A DNA stretch of 21,606 nt from CAZWRV01 sp964636325 (GCA_964636325.1 CAZWRV010000108.1:1-21606), one strand, 5' to 3'. Numbered from the stretch's first letter, positions 1 through 9,011 are shown. Numbers and translations: made by a program. Notes: generated by a model from the sequence alone, not told the origin.

Positions 1-157
1 GGTTCGGAGGGAGGGGGAACGCAAATCAATGCGCTCTCCCTACCCCTATCTTTTGCTTTTCGTCATATTTCAAGTTTTTGTCTGCCTTGGCGATTTGGCA
101 TCTTGGCGGTGATTATTCGGTGGGCGTTTTGCAGATTTGGGGCAAGGTTTTTCAATT

Positions 158-175
158 GCCGAGCTGGTGCTCGGC
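158..175. repeat. Hairpin repeat, copy A (CCGAGC-TGGT-GCTCGG)
   Basis: Perfect 7-bp stem GCCGAGC/GCTCGGC with loop TGGT, followed by GTTCCCAGG. A second copy lies at 516-533. The outermost base pair changes from G-C to A-T between the copies, so pairing is kept. Confidence 0.7.
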
Positions 176-258
176 GTTCCCAGGATGTGGAAAAAAAGAG
201 GGCGTACCCCAAATGTATTCAATCGAGGTACGCCAATACCTACAGAGCATACACTGGA

Positions 259-278
259 GCACGCCCAAACGGGCGTGC
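259..278. repeat. Strong hairpin GCACGCCC-AAAC-GGGCGTGC
   Basis: Perfect 8-bp GC-rich stem with a 4-nt loop; pairing continues outward (GGA / TTCC) with one bulged base. No T-run follows on either strand, so it is not a classical terminator. There is no neighbouring gene to explain it. Confidence 0.55.
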
Positions 279-346
279 TTCCGAAAGTGTCGCTCTGTAA
301 AAGAAATTTGGCGTTTTCGTGCGAGACGACTTCCGAAAAGTCACGG

Positions 347-372
347 AAAATATTTTGGAATCAAAATATTTT
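347..372. repeat. AT-only double palindrome
   Basis: AAAATATTTT occurs twice, separated by GGAATC. Each 10-mer is itself palindromic, so the pair can form one 10-bp hairpin. Function unknown. Confidence 0.45.
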
Positions 373-515
373 ATGTCAAAGAACCTGGCGCAGGCAAAAG
401 CTGACACCCTTATCATAACATGGCAATAAAACTGGAGATGTCAAGCCGGGGGGGAAATCTTCGTCGCAACCTTCATCTCTATACTTAGTCGTAATCTTCG
501 TCGAAGGAGACATTT

Positions 516-533
516 ACCGAGCTGGTGCTCGGT
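516..533. repeat. Hairpin repeat, copy B (CCGAGC-TGGT-GCTCGG)
   Basis: Perfect 7-bp stem ACCGAGC/GCTCGGT with loop TGGT, followed by GCTCCCAGG. It is homologous to the hairpin at 158-175, including its right flank. Confidence 0.7.
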
Positions 534-579
534 GCTCCCAGGGAGACGCCTTTTGAGCTTTTTATGGCCAATCTTTTTT

Positions 580-698
580 AATCTTGTATATCCTGTTATC
601 CTGTCCAAAAATTTTGTGTCTGGTGTGCTTTTTGTGGCTATCTATTTGTCTTTAGAATCAAAATGCTTAAAAATCTCTGTGCCTTTGCGGTTTTGTGA
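580..698. repeat. Blocks of imperfect 8-bp periodic repeats
   Basis: Three blocks have an 8-bp period. At 580-604, AATCTTGT is followed (one extra base) by two perfect TATCCTGT units. At 612-635 the units are TTTTGTGT, CTGGTGTG and CTTTTTGT. At 675-698 they are CTCTGTGC, CTTTGCGG and TTTTGTGA. Similar octamers occur at 12853-12876. The block is non-coding and AT-richer than the genes. Confidence 0.5.
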
Positions 699-810
699 GG
701 GGGTTAAGGCATTTTGAGTTTGCTCTTTCCGCTTGCGGATTCCATGGCATGCAATACCTTATGACGATTCTCCGTCTTTTCAGATGATCATATTCACATA
801 GGAAGCAACG

Positions 811-3705
811 ATGAAGAAGGCTTTTAAGAAAGGTGCCGCGACGGACGGCGGCGAGCCCAAGTTCAAGAAGACGACGAGCTGGCTGACCGACGACGAATAC
901 GAGATAAACCTGCGGAAGCACAGGGCGCAGGTGGAGCCGATGGCGGTGAAGAAGCTCGACGAGCCAATTGCCGGCTCGGTTTTCGGCGACTACGAGGTTT
1001 CCCGGACGGACCAGGACTTTCCGCAGAAATACATAGTTGAGGTACGGGCGGCGGCCTTTGGCGGCAACTACTGCACATGCCCGGACTTCACAAAGAACTT
1101 CCTTGGAACCTGCAAGCATGTCGAAAAGACGCTTATGTACCTGCACGGTAAGTCCGGAAGGTTCGGGGCGGGCTCGCCATTTGTTGAAGTCTATATGAGG
1201 CCCGGCCAGGAAAGGGCGGCGGTGATGTCGGCGCCCGGCAAGCTGGACTCCCGCATGAAGTCATTCCTGGATCATTACTTTGAGCCGTCTGGAGCCGTGA
1301 GAGCCCCATACGAAGAGACGCTGATGACTTTCATGCGGGATATTGAAGGGAAAAGTCCCGATTTCCTGCGCGGAATCAGGGTGTCCCGCGGCGTGAAGAC
1401 TCATGCGGACGAGCTTTCGCTTGCCAGGACCCTCGCGCTGAAGAAGGAATCCATCTTGAAGGACATGAGGGAGGGGAGACGTTCCTCGGAAATAGTGCGC
1501 TATCCGCTATACGACTACCAGTTGGACGGCATGATACATCTGGCCCTCACCGGGCGTGCAATGCTCGCAGACGAAATGGGGCTAGGCAAGACGGTGCAGG
1601 CCGTGGCGGCGTGCAAGCTCCTCAAGGAGATAAACGGCATCAGCAGGGTTCTCGTGGTATGCCCGACGTCATTGAAGCTCGAATGGGAGGAGCAGATACG
1701 CAAGTTCACGGACCTCCCGTCGCTTGTCGTTTCAGGGCCGAGGGAGGTCAGGCTTTCCATGTACAAGGATTCCCGGGCGTTCTTCCACATGATGAACTAC
1801 GAGCAGGTTGTCAGGGATGAGAAGGAGATACTCGAAATTCTGCGGCCGGACGTCGTCATCCTGGACGAGGCGCAGCGGATCAAGAACTGGCGCACGAAGA
1901 CTTCCGCGTCGGTCAAGCGCCTGCGCTCCGAATATGCGTTCGTCCTCACCGGAACTCCGATCGAGAACAGGATAGACGAGCTGTTCTCGCTGACCGAGTT
2001 CGTCAATCCGAAGATTTTCGGGAGCCTGTTCAGGTTCAACAGGCTGTTCTACGACTTCGACGAGGACGGCAAGATATCCGGCATCAAGAACATGCGCCTC
2101 CTCCATGAGCAGCTTAAGCCGATAATGCTGCGCAGGAGGAAGTCCGACATAGACGAACAGCTCCCGGAGCGGATAGACAACAACTACTTCGTGGGAATGA
2201 CCGAGGAGCAGAGCAAAAGATACGGGGAATATGAATACTGGGCGTCCTTGATCCTTGCGCAGGCCAAGAGGCGGCCGCTGACTCCGGAGGAGTTCGAGAA
2301 GCTGCAGCGCTTCCTCGCCTGCATGCGGATGCTCTGCGACACCGTGTACGTGCTCGACAGGAAGTTCAAGGATGCGCCCAAGCTGGACGAGCTGACCCGG
2401 ATACTGGAGGACATATGGGGGGACGATCCGGCCCGGAAGGTGATTGTCTTCTCGGAATGGGTGGGGATGCTGGAGCTTGCGAGGGAACGCCTGGACGCGA
2501 TGGGAGTCTCGTGCGCCTGGCACACGGGCTCTGTCCAGCAGGACAGGAGGAGGCTTGAGATCAACAGGTTCAAGAACGATCCTGAATGCAGGGTCTTCCT
2601 TTCCACCGATTCCGGCGGCGTGGGGCTCAACCTCCAGGCGGCGAGCGTGGTCGTAAACCTGGATCTGCCGTGGAATCCGGCGAAACTGGAACAGCGCATT
2701 TCGCGGGCGTGGCGCAAGCACCAGAAGAATTCGGTCAACGTGATCAACATCATCGCGGAGAAGACGATCGAGCACAAGATGCTTGCGACGCTGGACATCA
2801 AGAAGGAGCTTGCGGACAAGGCTCTTGACCTCGACGGAGGCGCCGACAGTTTCAAGATGATCTCATCGAGGGCGCAATTCATGGAGCGCCTCGAAAAGAT
2901 ATTGCAGATTTCGCTTGCGGCGCCCGCCCAGGCTACGGGCGGAACCCCGCGTGTGACGGATCAGACGGAGGGGGGAAATAAAGATGCCGGCGGCGAATCT
3001 GCCGTAACGCCTCCTTTCGAATGCGTCAGGCAGGAACTTGTCACAGAGCTCGGCGCTGGAATCAAGGCCTTCAAGGCCAGGACGGACAAGGACGGGCATC
3101 TCATCGACGCGCTCTTCGTCGTCGACGAAAAGCTGCCCGACGCCGCCGCCAGGATTTCAAAAATATGCAGGCGGAACACGCCCGGAATAGGAGATTCCGG
3201 AATCAAGATACTGACCAAGGCAAACTACGAGGCGCTGCTCAAGCTTGTCGAAGCGGGGCTGATCTCGTTCAACGATTCGTCCATGCTGGATCTCATCAAA
3301 TACGAGAGCCTCGGCGAGCCGAAGCCGGACGAAGACAGAAGAAGGGTCGCCATGGCCGAGCCCATTCTTGCCAGGGCAGGCAGGAAGCTCAAGATGGCGC
3401 AGTGCCTCCTTTCGGGAGGTTTTGCCCTCGAAGCCGCCGTGCCCGCAAAGGAGTTCGCAGAACTTGCCGGAATCGCCCTGATGGCATTGTGCTGCGAAGT
3501 TCCGTTCGACAAGGAGCCCGCCAGGTTTGAACCGTCTTTCATCCAGATATTCCGGGAGCGAAATGTGCTTCCGCATGATACCTGCTGCGTCTTTGAAAAT
3601 CTTGGAGCGGGGATAGCAGACGAGGCTGCGGCCGACGAGTTCGTCCGGAACTGCTGTCTCCTCGACGACAGGTGCAGGGAGTATCTCATGCGCCGGATAG
3701 TGTGA
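811..3705 (+). CDS. SWIM zinc-finger SNF2-family DEAD/DEAH helicase
   Basis: Cytoplasmic Swi2/Snf2-type ATPase expected to translocate on duplex DNA and remodel protein-DNA complexes. An N-terminal SWIM zinc-binding motif is visible (C88, C90, C101, H103). The ATPase core has Walker A LADEMGLGKT (252-261), DEAQ box (352-355), the LTGTPIENR motif, and the helicase C-terminal lobe with STDSGGVGLNLQAA followed by the arginine-finger motif QRISRAWRKHQ (628-638). About 270 residues follow the core; residues 845-925 are helical and end in RNVLPH (917-922), reminiscent of a HEPN fold (weak inference). The ATG start is supported by AGGAAG (800-805) 5 nt upstream. The LamG gene starts 24 nt after the stop, so the two may be co-transcribed although their roles are unrelated. 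At 964 aa, length and domain order are normal for bacterial SWIM-SNF2 proteins; biological role unknown. Confidence 0.93.
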   Translation: MKKAFKKGAATDGGEPKFKKTTSWLTDDEYEINLRKHRAQVEPMAVKKLDEPIAGSVFGDYEVSRTDQDFPQKYIVEVRAAAFGGNYCTCPDFTKNFLGTCKHVEKTLMYLHGKSGRFGAGSPFVEVYMRPGQERAAVMSAPGKLDSRMKSFLDHYFEPSGAVRAPYEETLMTFMRDIEGKSPDFLRGIRVSRGVKTHADELSLARTLALKKESILKDMREGRRSSEIVRYPLYDYQLDGMIHLALTGRAMLADEMGLGKTVQAVAACKLLKEINGISRVLVVCPTSLKLEWEEQIRKFTDLPSLVVSGPREVRLSMYKDSRAFFHMMNYEQVVRDEKEILEILRPDVVILDEAQRIKNWRTKTSASVKRLRSEYAFVLTGTPIENRIDELFSLTEFVNPKIFGSLFRFNRLFYDFDEDGKISGIKNMRLLHEQLKPIMLRRRKSDIDEQLPERIDNNYFVGMTEEQSKRYGEYEYWASLILAQAKRRPLTPEEFEKLQRFLACMRMLCDTVYVLDRKFKDAPKLDELTRILEDIWGDDPARKVIVFSEWVGMLELARERLDAMGVSCAWHTGSVQQDRRRLEINRFKNDPECRVFLSTDSGGVGLNLQAASVVVNLDLPWNPAKLEQRISRAWRKHQKNSVNVINIIAEKTIEHKMLATLDIKKELADKALDLDGGADSFKMISSRAQFMERLEKILQISLAAPAQATGGTPRVTDQTEGGNKDAGGESAVTPPFECVRQELVTELGAGIKAFKARTDKDGHLIDALFVVDEKLPDAAARISKICRRNTPGIGDSGIKILTKANYEALLKLVEAGLISFNDSSMLDLIKYESLGEPKPDEDRRRVAMAEPILARAGRKLKMAQCLLSGGFALEAAVPAKEFAELAGIALMALCCEVPFDKEPARFEPSFIQIFRERNVLPHDTCCVFENLGAGIADEAAADEFVRNCCLLDDRCREYLMRRIV

Positions 3706-3729
3706 ACACGCCGGGATCCGGGGGTATTT

Positions 3730-6700
3730 ATGCTGGCGAAGGGCTTGTCTCCATTAATACTTGCGGGAGTCATCATCGCGCCTTGCCTGCGCGGGGAAAC
3801 TCCCATCCTGGAGAAGAATCCGCTATATTCCGACACTTGTTTCTGGAAGCCTCTGAAGCCGTCGGCCGGAACGATGGTCTATCTGAACTTCGACTCGGAG
3901 AAGGATGCCGCGGCGGACATGCTTGACGGGGGCGGCCTGGACAAGGCCTTGGAGCCCGACTCTTCCCAGGCGTTGCCGGGATCGGAGGACGGCAAGGGTT
4001 ATCAGCTCAGGGGCGGAGCGTCGATCGATCCCCAGGGGCGCTACAATTCCTGCCTGGCGGTCGGCGGAGGGGTCGCCGAAGCGCGCCTGCCCGCGCCGCT
4101 GCCCGCCAACGAGCATCTCGCGCTGGACGCATCAATATTTGTCAATGCGTATCCCCCCAAGGACAAGGAGGGGATCGTCTTCTACCGGAAGCGGCGCGAG
4201 GAGGACAAGAGGCCGCGCAGCAATCATATCGCTCTCTCGCTCACGCCGGGGGGCGCATTGATCCTTAGGTGGCAGGGCCTGCAGGGCAAGCCGATGGAGG
4301 CGCGCACTCCGGAAGGCTGCGTCCCGCTCAAGAAATGGGTGCATGTCGGAATCACCTACCGCTGGCATACCCGGGCCATGATCTTCGTGGACGGCGCGCC
4401 GGTGGGATACAAGACTTACCAGCACCGCTGGGGCGTCCTCGACGGGCCCGTGCCGGACGCGAAGGATCCGATATATCTCGGCAACACCGACGCCCTGGAC
4501 CAGCCCCTGGACGGAAAGATCGACGAGTTCCGCCTCTCCTCGGACATCATCGAATTCTTCCCGCTGCCAGACAAGTCGTGGACTGATCCCGAATGCAGGA
4601 GGCCCGTGTCGGATTTGGGGATGCCATATCTGCCGCCCAGGGACGATCTCGTGTTCTATGCCACTTTCGACAAAGGACTTGCGCCCGAAATCATGCGGGG
4701 GAAGCACGGCGCCGGCAAGCCCGCCCCGACCTGTGCCCCGGACGGCGTCCGCGGAAACGCTCTGCACGGCGCGATGACCGTGGCGCAGGAAGGCAACTTT
4801 CCAAGGGAGGAGGGCACCCTTTCATTCTGGTTCAAGCCCCTGGACTGGTCCAACGAACATGTCTTTCATTTCGGGGTCATGGGCGGGCCGTTCACTCTCT
4901 ACGTGTTCAATTCCGGCTGCCTCAGGCCACCCTACACCGACCTCGGGATTTACCTGAAGGACGGCGGCGGAGCATTCGCAGTGATAGGCGGAAGGCATTA
5001 TCCGGAGCTCTGGCGGCACGTGGCCGTCACATGGAAAGGCAGGCTCGTCAAGACCTTCCTCGACGGGCGTTTCCGGAACGAACTGACGCTTTCGTTCGGC
5101 ACCTTCGACGAGATAGCCGACAAGTGGCCGCTGTCTTTCGACTCCTCCGGGAGCCACAACGCTTTCGACGAGGTGATGGTCTTCAAGCGCCAGCTCACAT
5201 ATCCGGAGATCGAGAATCTTTACTGGCGGTTCCGCGACCCGGCGAAGATGAAGAAACTGCCCGGCGTGGACGTGCTGGACCTCTGCCATCTCCCAGGCGC
5301 GAACGGCATCTTCGGACGATTTGACGCCTCCCGCACCCCCAATATCGTCCGGGTTCGGTTCGAGATTTCAGGTTCAAAACTCAGCTCGCCATGGAAGTCG
5401 GAACCGACCGAACTGTGCGCTGCTCTGCACGACGTCGTGGTCAAAAGCCCCTCCCTTGATGACGGCGAATATCAGCTGACCGCAGTCTTCCTCGACGCTT
5501 CAGGCAAGGAGCAGGGACGCTTCGACCGCCCGTTCAAGGTCAAGCACTTCCCCTGGGAAAACAGCGCCCTCGGGCAGGAGAAAATCATCATTCCGCCTTA
5601 CACGCCGATCGGCGTCGACGGCGCAACATTGAAGCCGATCGGCCGGGAAATCCGCCTGGCCAAGAGCGGTCTCCCCGAATCCATCCTGGTCGGCGGCCGC
5701 CAGATACTGGCGGGCCCGATCCGCCTGGAATGCGTCGAAGGAGGCAGGAAGGAATCCCTGTCAGGCACAGACTTGAAAGTGGAGGACATTCCAGGCAAGG
5801 CAGTTGAAAACCGAGAGGAATATTCCAAGGTTCCGCTTACCACGGCCGTCCCGCCGCTGAAGCTGAAGGATTCCCCCGGCTACCAGGCCGTTGTGGCCGG
5901 GAACGGCAAGTTGGGCGGACTGGAGGTCAGGATAAACGCCACCATGGACATAGACGGATGGTATCGCGTCCTGGCGACAGTCGCCCCGCCCGCAGGTGGA
6001 AAGTCCTCCGTCGAATCCCTCGACCTGGTGATCGAGATGCCCAAGGAATGCGCGGACACCATGTATAACCAAGTGAACGACCGCTCGCAGGATCCTTCAG
6101 GCTATGTGAACACCTCAGGCGAGTTCGGCGAGATACCCGAGGGGAGGGGCGTTGTCTGGGACTCCCGTAAATTGAACGGCGGCGCCCGCTGGAAAACCTT
6201 CGTGCCGCAGGTCTTTATCGGCAACGGCGAGCAAGGCATCTGGTGGCTGGCCGTCTCCGACGACGGCTGGATTCTGGACGACAAGGAGCCTTGTGTGCGT
6301 TTCGAAAGGGATGCCGAGCTTGTGCGCCTGCGGATCAGGATGATCGCCGCCCCGATGGAAATCGCCGGGCCCCGGACCTTTGACTTCTCGCTGCTGGTCG
6401 AGCCCGTCAAGCCGATGCCGGAGCGATGGCGCGAACTATGCTGGGGCTACGGACGCGACAAGCGCAACTACTACGGCCACGATACCGCCGGATACCGCTA
6501 CTACGGCGATTCCGTGGACTCATACTCGCTCCACAGCGACGACGACGTCCGGAAGCTCGCAAAATACTACTCCGGCGAATTCGAAAAGATGGAGCCGTTC
6601 CGCAACTACATGCGCGGACACTATGAAAAGCCCTTCCATGACCAGGTGCCTTTCACCCTCTACGGTTCCACATGGATGACAGGCCTGGGGATGGAGGAGT

Positions 6701-7791
6701 TCAAATACTACGGACGCGAATGGCTGGGAAGGGAGGACTGGGAACCGCTTCCCGACTGGAATTTCGACGGCATGCCGAGCTATGGCGGAGTCTGCAATTG
6801 GGAGCGTCCGGAACAGCTCGACGCCCGCGGCGTCAACTTCAACTCCACATACATAGACTGCTTCCTCCACTATCACCGGCGCCTGCTGCAGAACGCGCCC
6901 GTCAACGGCACATGGTGGGACAATTCCTCCATCGGCCTGGTGACCGAGTATGTGCCGGGCCGCGGGCGCGTCGAGCTCTGGAACACCTACCTCCGCCGGG
7001 ATTTGACGCGGCGCCTTGCAGTGATAGGCTACCTCGTCGGCCGCCGCCCGTGGTGGATACAGAACATGCACGTGGACTTCTCCTGGACGCAGGTGGGCTG
7101 GCACATTGAAAACGACTTCTACATCTCCGGCTCGGCACGCAGCATCATCGACCAGCTCGGAATCGGCAAGTTCCGATCCCTGCTCTGCGCAAAGCGCGGT
7201 CTACTGGGCCGCCTGGCAAGCTCCGTGCAGGGTGCCAAGCTCGCCGGATCCGACGAACTCACAATCGCATGCCGCAGCGTGATCGGCATGTGCCTGGCAC
7301 ACGACGTCGGCGACGTAAGCGGAATGCGCGAAAAGAATTCCGCCCTCTACGACGCGGTGCTGCCCAAGATGGAGCAGACCGTCGGCTTCTTCTCCGGCGA
7401 TCCGGCCTTCCTGCCCTACTGGCGCCAGGACGCCGTGAAGCCGCCCGATCCGCGCGTCCTATGCTCCTTCTTCATCGGGAACGGAAAGGCCGTGGCGGTC
7501 ATCGTCAACGCGACCGACAAGACGCGCGACCTCGGCGAAATGACATTCGACGCCTCCAGGCTCGGGCTGAAGAATCCGGCCAGGGCGACGGATCTCGAGA
7601 CGGACGAAGACCTGCTTGTCGGCAAGGACGGATCCTCATGCCGCATCCGCATGCGCAAGGACAGGCTCTGGTCAGACCGCGAAAAGCCGCTGGAAAAGTC
7701 CGAGGACGACGAGCTGAAGGAGGAGCTGGGCGAGGAGACCGTATACCGCACCGTCCACCGCCACGACTTCCGCGCAGTCCTCTTCGAATGA
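3730..7791 (+). CDS. Exported protein with two LamG domains and a glycosidase-like C-terminal region
   Basis: 1353 aa. The N-terminus (MLAKG, then a hydrophobic stretch up to about residue 20) reads as a signal peptide; a Cys at 19 is preceded by Pro, so a lipoprotein site is doubtful. Two concanavalin/LamG-like jellyroll domains are seen at about 128-276 and 307-499, each ending in the typical DGKIDEFRLS or FDEVMVFKRQLTYPEIENLY strand motif. After a beta-rich middle comes an aromatic-rich region (about 895-1260) with WWDNSS at 1062-1067, compatible with a (beta/alpha)8 glycoside-hydrolase fold of the DUF6067 / GH123-like type common in Lentisphaerae. This family call is from memory of the pattern. 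The short C-terminal beta domain is usual for such enzymes. Likely role: binding and cleaving polysaccharide outside the cytoplasm; substrate not predictable. The ribosome binding site is weak (GGGGG 7 nt upstream). Confidence 0.8.
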   Translation: MLAKGLSPLILAGVIIAPCLRGETPILEKNPLYSDTCFWKPLKPSAGTMVYLNFDSEKDAAADMLDGGGLDKALEPDSSQALPGSEDGKGYQLRGGASIDPQGRYNSCLAVGGGVAEARLPAPLPANEHLALDASIFVNAYPPKDKEGIVFYRKRREEDKRPRSNHIALSLTPGGALILRWQGLQGKPMEARTPEGCVPLKKWVHVGITYRWHTRAMIFVDGAPVGYKTYQHRWGVLDGPVPDAKDPIYLGNTDALDQPLDGKIDEFRLSSDIIEFFPLPDKSWTDPECRRPVSDLGMPYLPPRDDLVFYATFDKGLAPEIMRGKHGAGKPAPTCAPDGVRGNALHGAMTVAQEGNFPREEGTLSFWFKPLDWSNEHVFHFGVMGGPFTLYVFNSGCLRPPYTDLGIYLKDGGGAFAVIGGRHYPELWRHVAVTWKGRLVKTFLDGRFRNELTLSFGTFDEIADKWPLSFDSSGSHNAFDEVMVFKRQLTYPEIENLYWRFRDPAKMKKLPGVDVLDLCHLPGANGIFGRFDASRTPNIVRVRFEISGSKLSSPWKSEPTELCAALHDVVVKSPSLDDGEYQLTAVFLDASGKEQGRFDRPFKVKHFPWENSALGQEKIIIPPYTPIGVDGATLKPIGREIRLAKSGLPESILVGGRQILAGPIRLECVEGGRKESLSGTDLKVEDIPGKAVENREEYSKVPLTTAVPPLKLKDSPGYQAVVAGNGKLGGLEVRINATMDIDGWYRVLATVAPPAGGKSSVESLDLVIEMPKECADTMYNQVNDRSQDPSGYVNTSGEFGEIPEGRGVVWDSRKLNGGARWKTFVPQVFIGNGEQGIWWLAVSDDGWILDDKEPCVRFERDAELVRLRIRMIAAPMEIAGPRTFDFSLLVEPVKPMPERWRELCWGYGRDKRNYYGHDTAGYRYYGDSVDSYSLHSDDDVRKLAKYYSGEFEKMEPFRNYMRGHYEKPFHDQVPFTLYGSTWMTGLGMEEFKYYGREWLGREDWEPLPDWNFDGMPSYGGVCNWERPEQLDARGVNFNSTYIDCFLHYHRRLLQNAPVNGTWWDNSSIGLVTEYVPGRGRVELWNTYLRRDLTRRLAVIGYLVGRRPWWIQNMHVDFSWTQVGWHIENDFYISGSARSIIDQLGIGKFRSLLCAKRGLLGRLASSVQGAKLAGSDELTIACRSVIGMCLAHDVGDVSGMREKNSALYDAVLPKMEQTVGFFSGDPAFLPYWRQDAVKPPDPRVLCSFFIGNGKAVAVIVNATDKTRDLGEMTFDASRLGLKNPARATDLETDEDLLVGKDGSSCRIRMRKDRLWSDREKPLEKSEDDELKEELGEETVYRTVHRHDFRAVLFE

Positions 7792-7796
7792 GAATG

Positions 7797-7847
7797 GGCC
7801 GGGAATCGCGCGGGCTCGGCCGGAATTTCAGATTTCCCTACCCGGCC
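7797..7847. terminator. Possible shared hairpin between convergent genes
   Basis: GGCCGGG (7797-7803) can pair with CCCGGCC (7841-7847), with a smaller GGAA/TTCC stem between them. It spans the 46-nt gap between the convergent LamG and Tat-leader genes. The long loop and lack of a T-run make it weak. Confidence 0.25.
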
Positions 7848-8029
7848 AGCCGCGAATGATCCCTGCCCATGACGGCGGCCAGGCGGACGGTCGGCCCCGG
7901 ATATTCTGCGAACTTAGCGGCGTAGACGAACCTGGCCGCACCTCCCCACTGCATGGCGCGCAACGAGATTCCTCCGGGAAATGCAAGCGCGAACAGAACC
8001 ATGCCCTTTATGAACTCCCTCCTGCTCAT
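7838..8029 (-). CDS. 63-aa Tat-leader protein coupled to amrS
   Basis: Starting at the ATG at 8029, the product begins MSRREFIKG and then has a hydrophobic stretch: a textbook twin-arginine signal (S-R-R-x-F-x-K). Only about 30 residues follow, including YPGPTVRLAAV and a terminal SRLAG. The ATG overlaps the amrS stop as ATGA (8029-8026), so translation is very likely coupled. A longer open frame begins at 8131 inside amrS, but the Tat motif and the overlap decide for 8029. With so short a mature part, the protein is probably a membrane-held or exported peptide. I recall small Tat-leader proteins next to amrS genes in other anaerobes, but no function is known to me. AGGAGGG lies just inside the coding start, not upstream. 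Confidence 0.7.
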   Translation of the reverse strand: MSRREFIKGMVLFALAFPGGISLRAMQWGGAARFVYAAKFAEYPGPTVRLAAVMGRDHSRLAG

Positions 8030-9003
8030 GACCACACCCCGTAGATTTTCCGCCCGCATCCGCATGCGCCGTCCTTCAGGTGGTTCTTCAGCGTCGTCAT
8101 CCCGCTTCTCTCGACGAGAATCTTCCTGCATGACGGGCAGTATGTGTTCTGCCCTTCCTTGCTCATCACGTTCCCCACGTAGACGAAGCTCATGCCCTCG
8201 TCCATGGCGATACTGCGGGCCTGTTCGAGCGTGTTGGCCGGAGTCGGCGGCAGGTTCCGCAGCTTGAACCTGGGGGTGAAGCCCAGGAAATGCAAAGGAG
8301 TGTCGCCGCCCAGGTTCTCCTTAAGCCATTTCACCAGCTTGCGTATGTCGCCCGGGCTGTCGTTGAGGGTCGGCACCACCAGGTTCGAAACCTCCAGATG
8401 GATTTTCGACCTCATCGTCACAAGGGTCTCCTGCACCGGCTTCAGCGTGCCCGAGCAGATCTTCCTGTAGAAGTCGTCGGAGATGCTCTTGATGTCGAGC
8501 GTCGCGGCGTCCACCACGGCGAGCAGGCGCTTCAGCGGTTCCTGGTTGATGTAGCCCGCCGTCACGAGGACGTTCCGTATTCCGGCCTTCCTGGCCAGAA
8601 CCGAAGTGTCGTAGGCGTATTCATAGTAGACGACGGGCTCTGTGTAGGTGTATGCGATGGACTGCGACTCGGACTTCCGCGCAAGCTCCACCACCTTTTC
8701 CGGCGGACATTCCGACGACTCGACGTCCTCCGGATTGGCCTGCGATATCTCCCAGTTCTGGCAGTTCAGGCAGTGGAGGTTGCATCCGACCGTCGCTATC
8801 GAGAACGCCTGCGTCCCGGGAAGGAAATGGTAGAACGGCTTCTTCTCTATGGGATCCACGTGCGCCGCGCAGATATGCCCGTAGACGACGCTTGTGAGCT
8901 TGCCGTCTATGTTCCTCCTGACCCGGCAGTCGCCGCTCTGGCCGGGCCTGAGCATGCAGCCGCGCGGGCAAAGCCCGCACTGGATGATGTCGTCGGGATT
9001 CAT
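8026..9003 (-). CDS. amrS: AmmeMemoRadiSam-system radical SAM enzyme (AmrS)
   Basis: 325 aa. The radical SAM cluster motif CNLHCLNC (C74, C78, C81) binds the 4Fe-4S cluster that cleaves S-adenosylmethionine. The N-terminus carries four further cysteines (C9, C12, C16, C26), and the C-terminus CPSCRK and CGC motifs, as is typical for AmrS relatives of pyruvate-formate-lyase activases. The natural substrate of the family is not established; AmrS is usually found with AMMECR1 (AmrA) and Memo (AmrB) proteins, neither of which is nearby. Start choice: a TTG at 9030 also opens the frame, but the ATG at 9003 is preceded by AGGAAGGGGG (9012-9021) at 8 nt, which strongly favours it. The next gene overlaps by 4 nt. 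Confidence 0.9.
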   Translation of the reverse strand: MNPDDIIQCGLCPRGCMLRPGQSGDCRVRRNIDGKLTSVVYGHICAAHVDPIEKKPFYHFLPGTQAFSIATVGCNLHCLNCQNWEISQANPEDVESSECPPEKVVELARKSESQSIAYTYTEPVVYYEYAYDTSVLARKAGIRNVLVTAGYINQEPLKRLLAVVDAATLDIKSISDDFYRKICSGTLKPVQETLVTMRSKIHLEVSNLVVPTLNDSPGDIRKLVKWLKENLGGDTPLHFLGFTPRFKLRNLPPTPANTLEQARSIAMDEGMSFVYVGNVMSKEGQNTYCPSCRKILVERSGMTTLKNHLKDGACGCGRKIYGVWS

Positions 9004-9011
9004 GGCGCCAA

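Larger units (their letters stand above)
1..810. other. Gene-free 5' region rich in small hairpins and repeats
   Basis: I see no convincing gene here; the short open frames overlap one another in several frames and lack ribosome binding sites. The stretch holds two copies of a CCGAGC-TGGT-GCTCGG hairpin (158-175 and 516-533), a GCACGCCC-AAAC-GGGCGTGC hairpin (259-278), two AAAATATTTT palindromes facing each other (347-372), and several blocks with an 8-bp period between 580 and 698. It looks like a sink for dispersed repeats upstream of the helicase gene. The helicase promoter must lie near its end, but I cannot place it with confidence. Confidence 0.6.

Noticed and set aside
78..418. Three overlapping short frames near the left edge
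   Set aside because: They run through hairpin repeats in different frames, without ribosome binding sites or recognisable domains.
1732..2775. 347-aa open frame on the minus strand
   Set aside because: Antisense to the SNF2 ATPase core; composition is that of a shadow frame.
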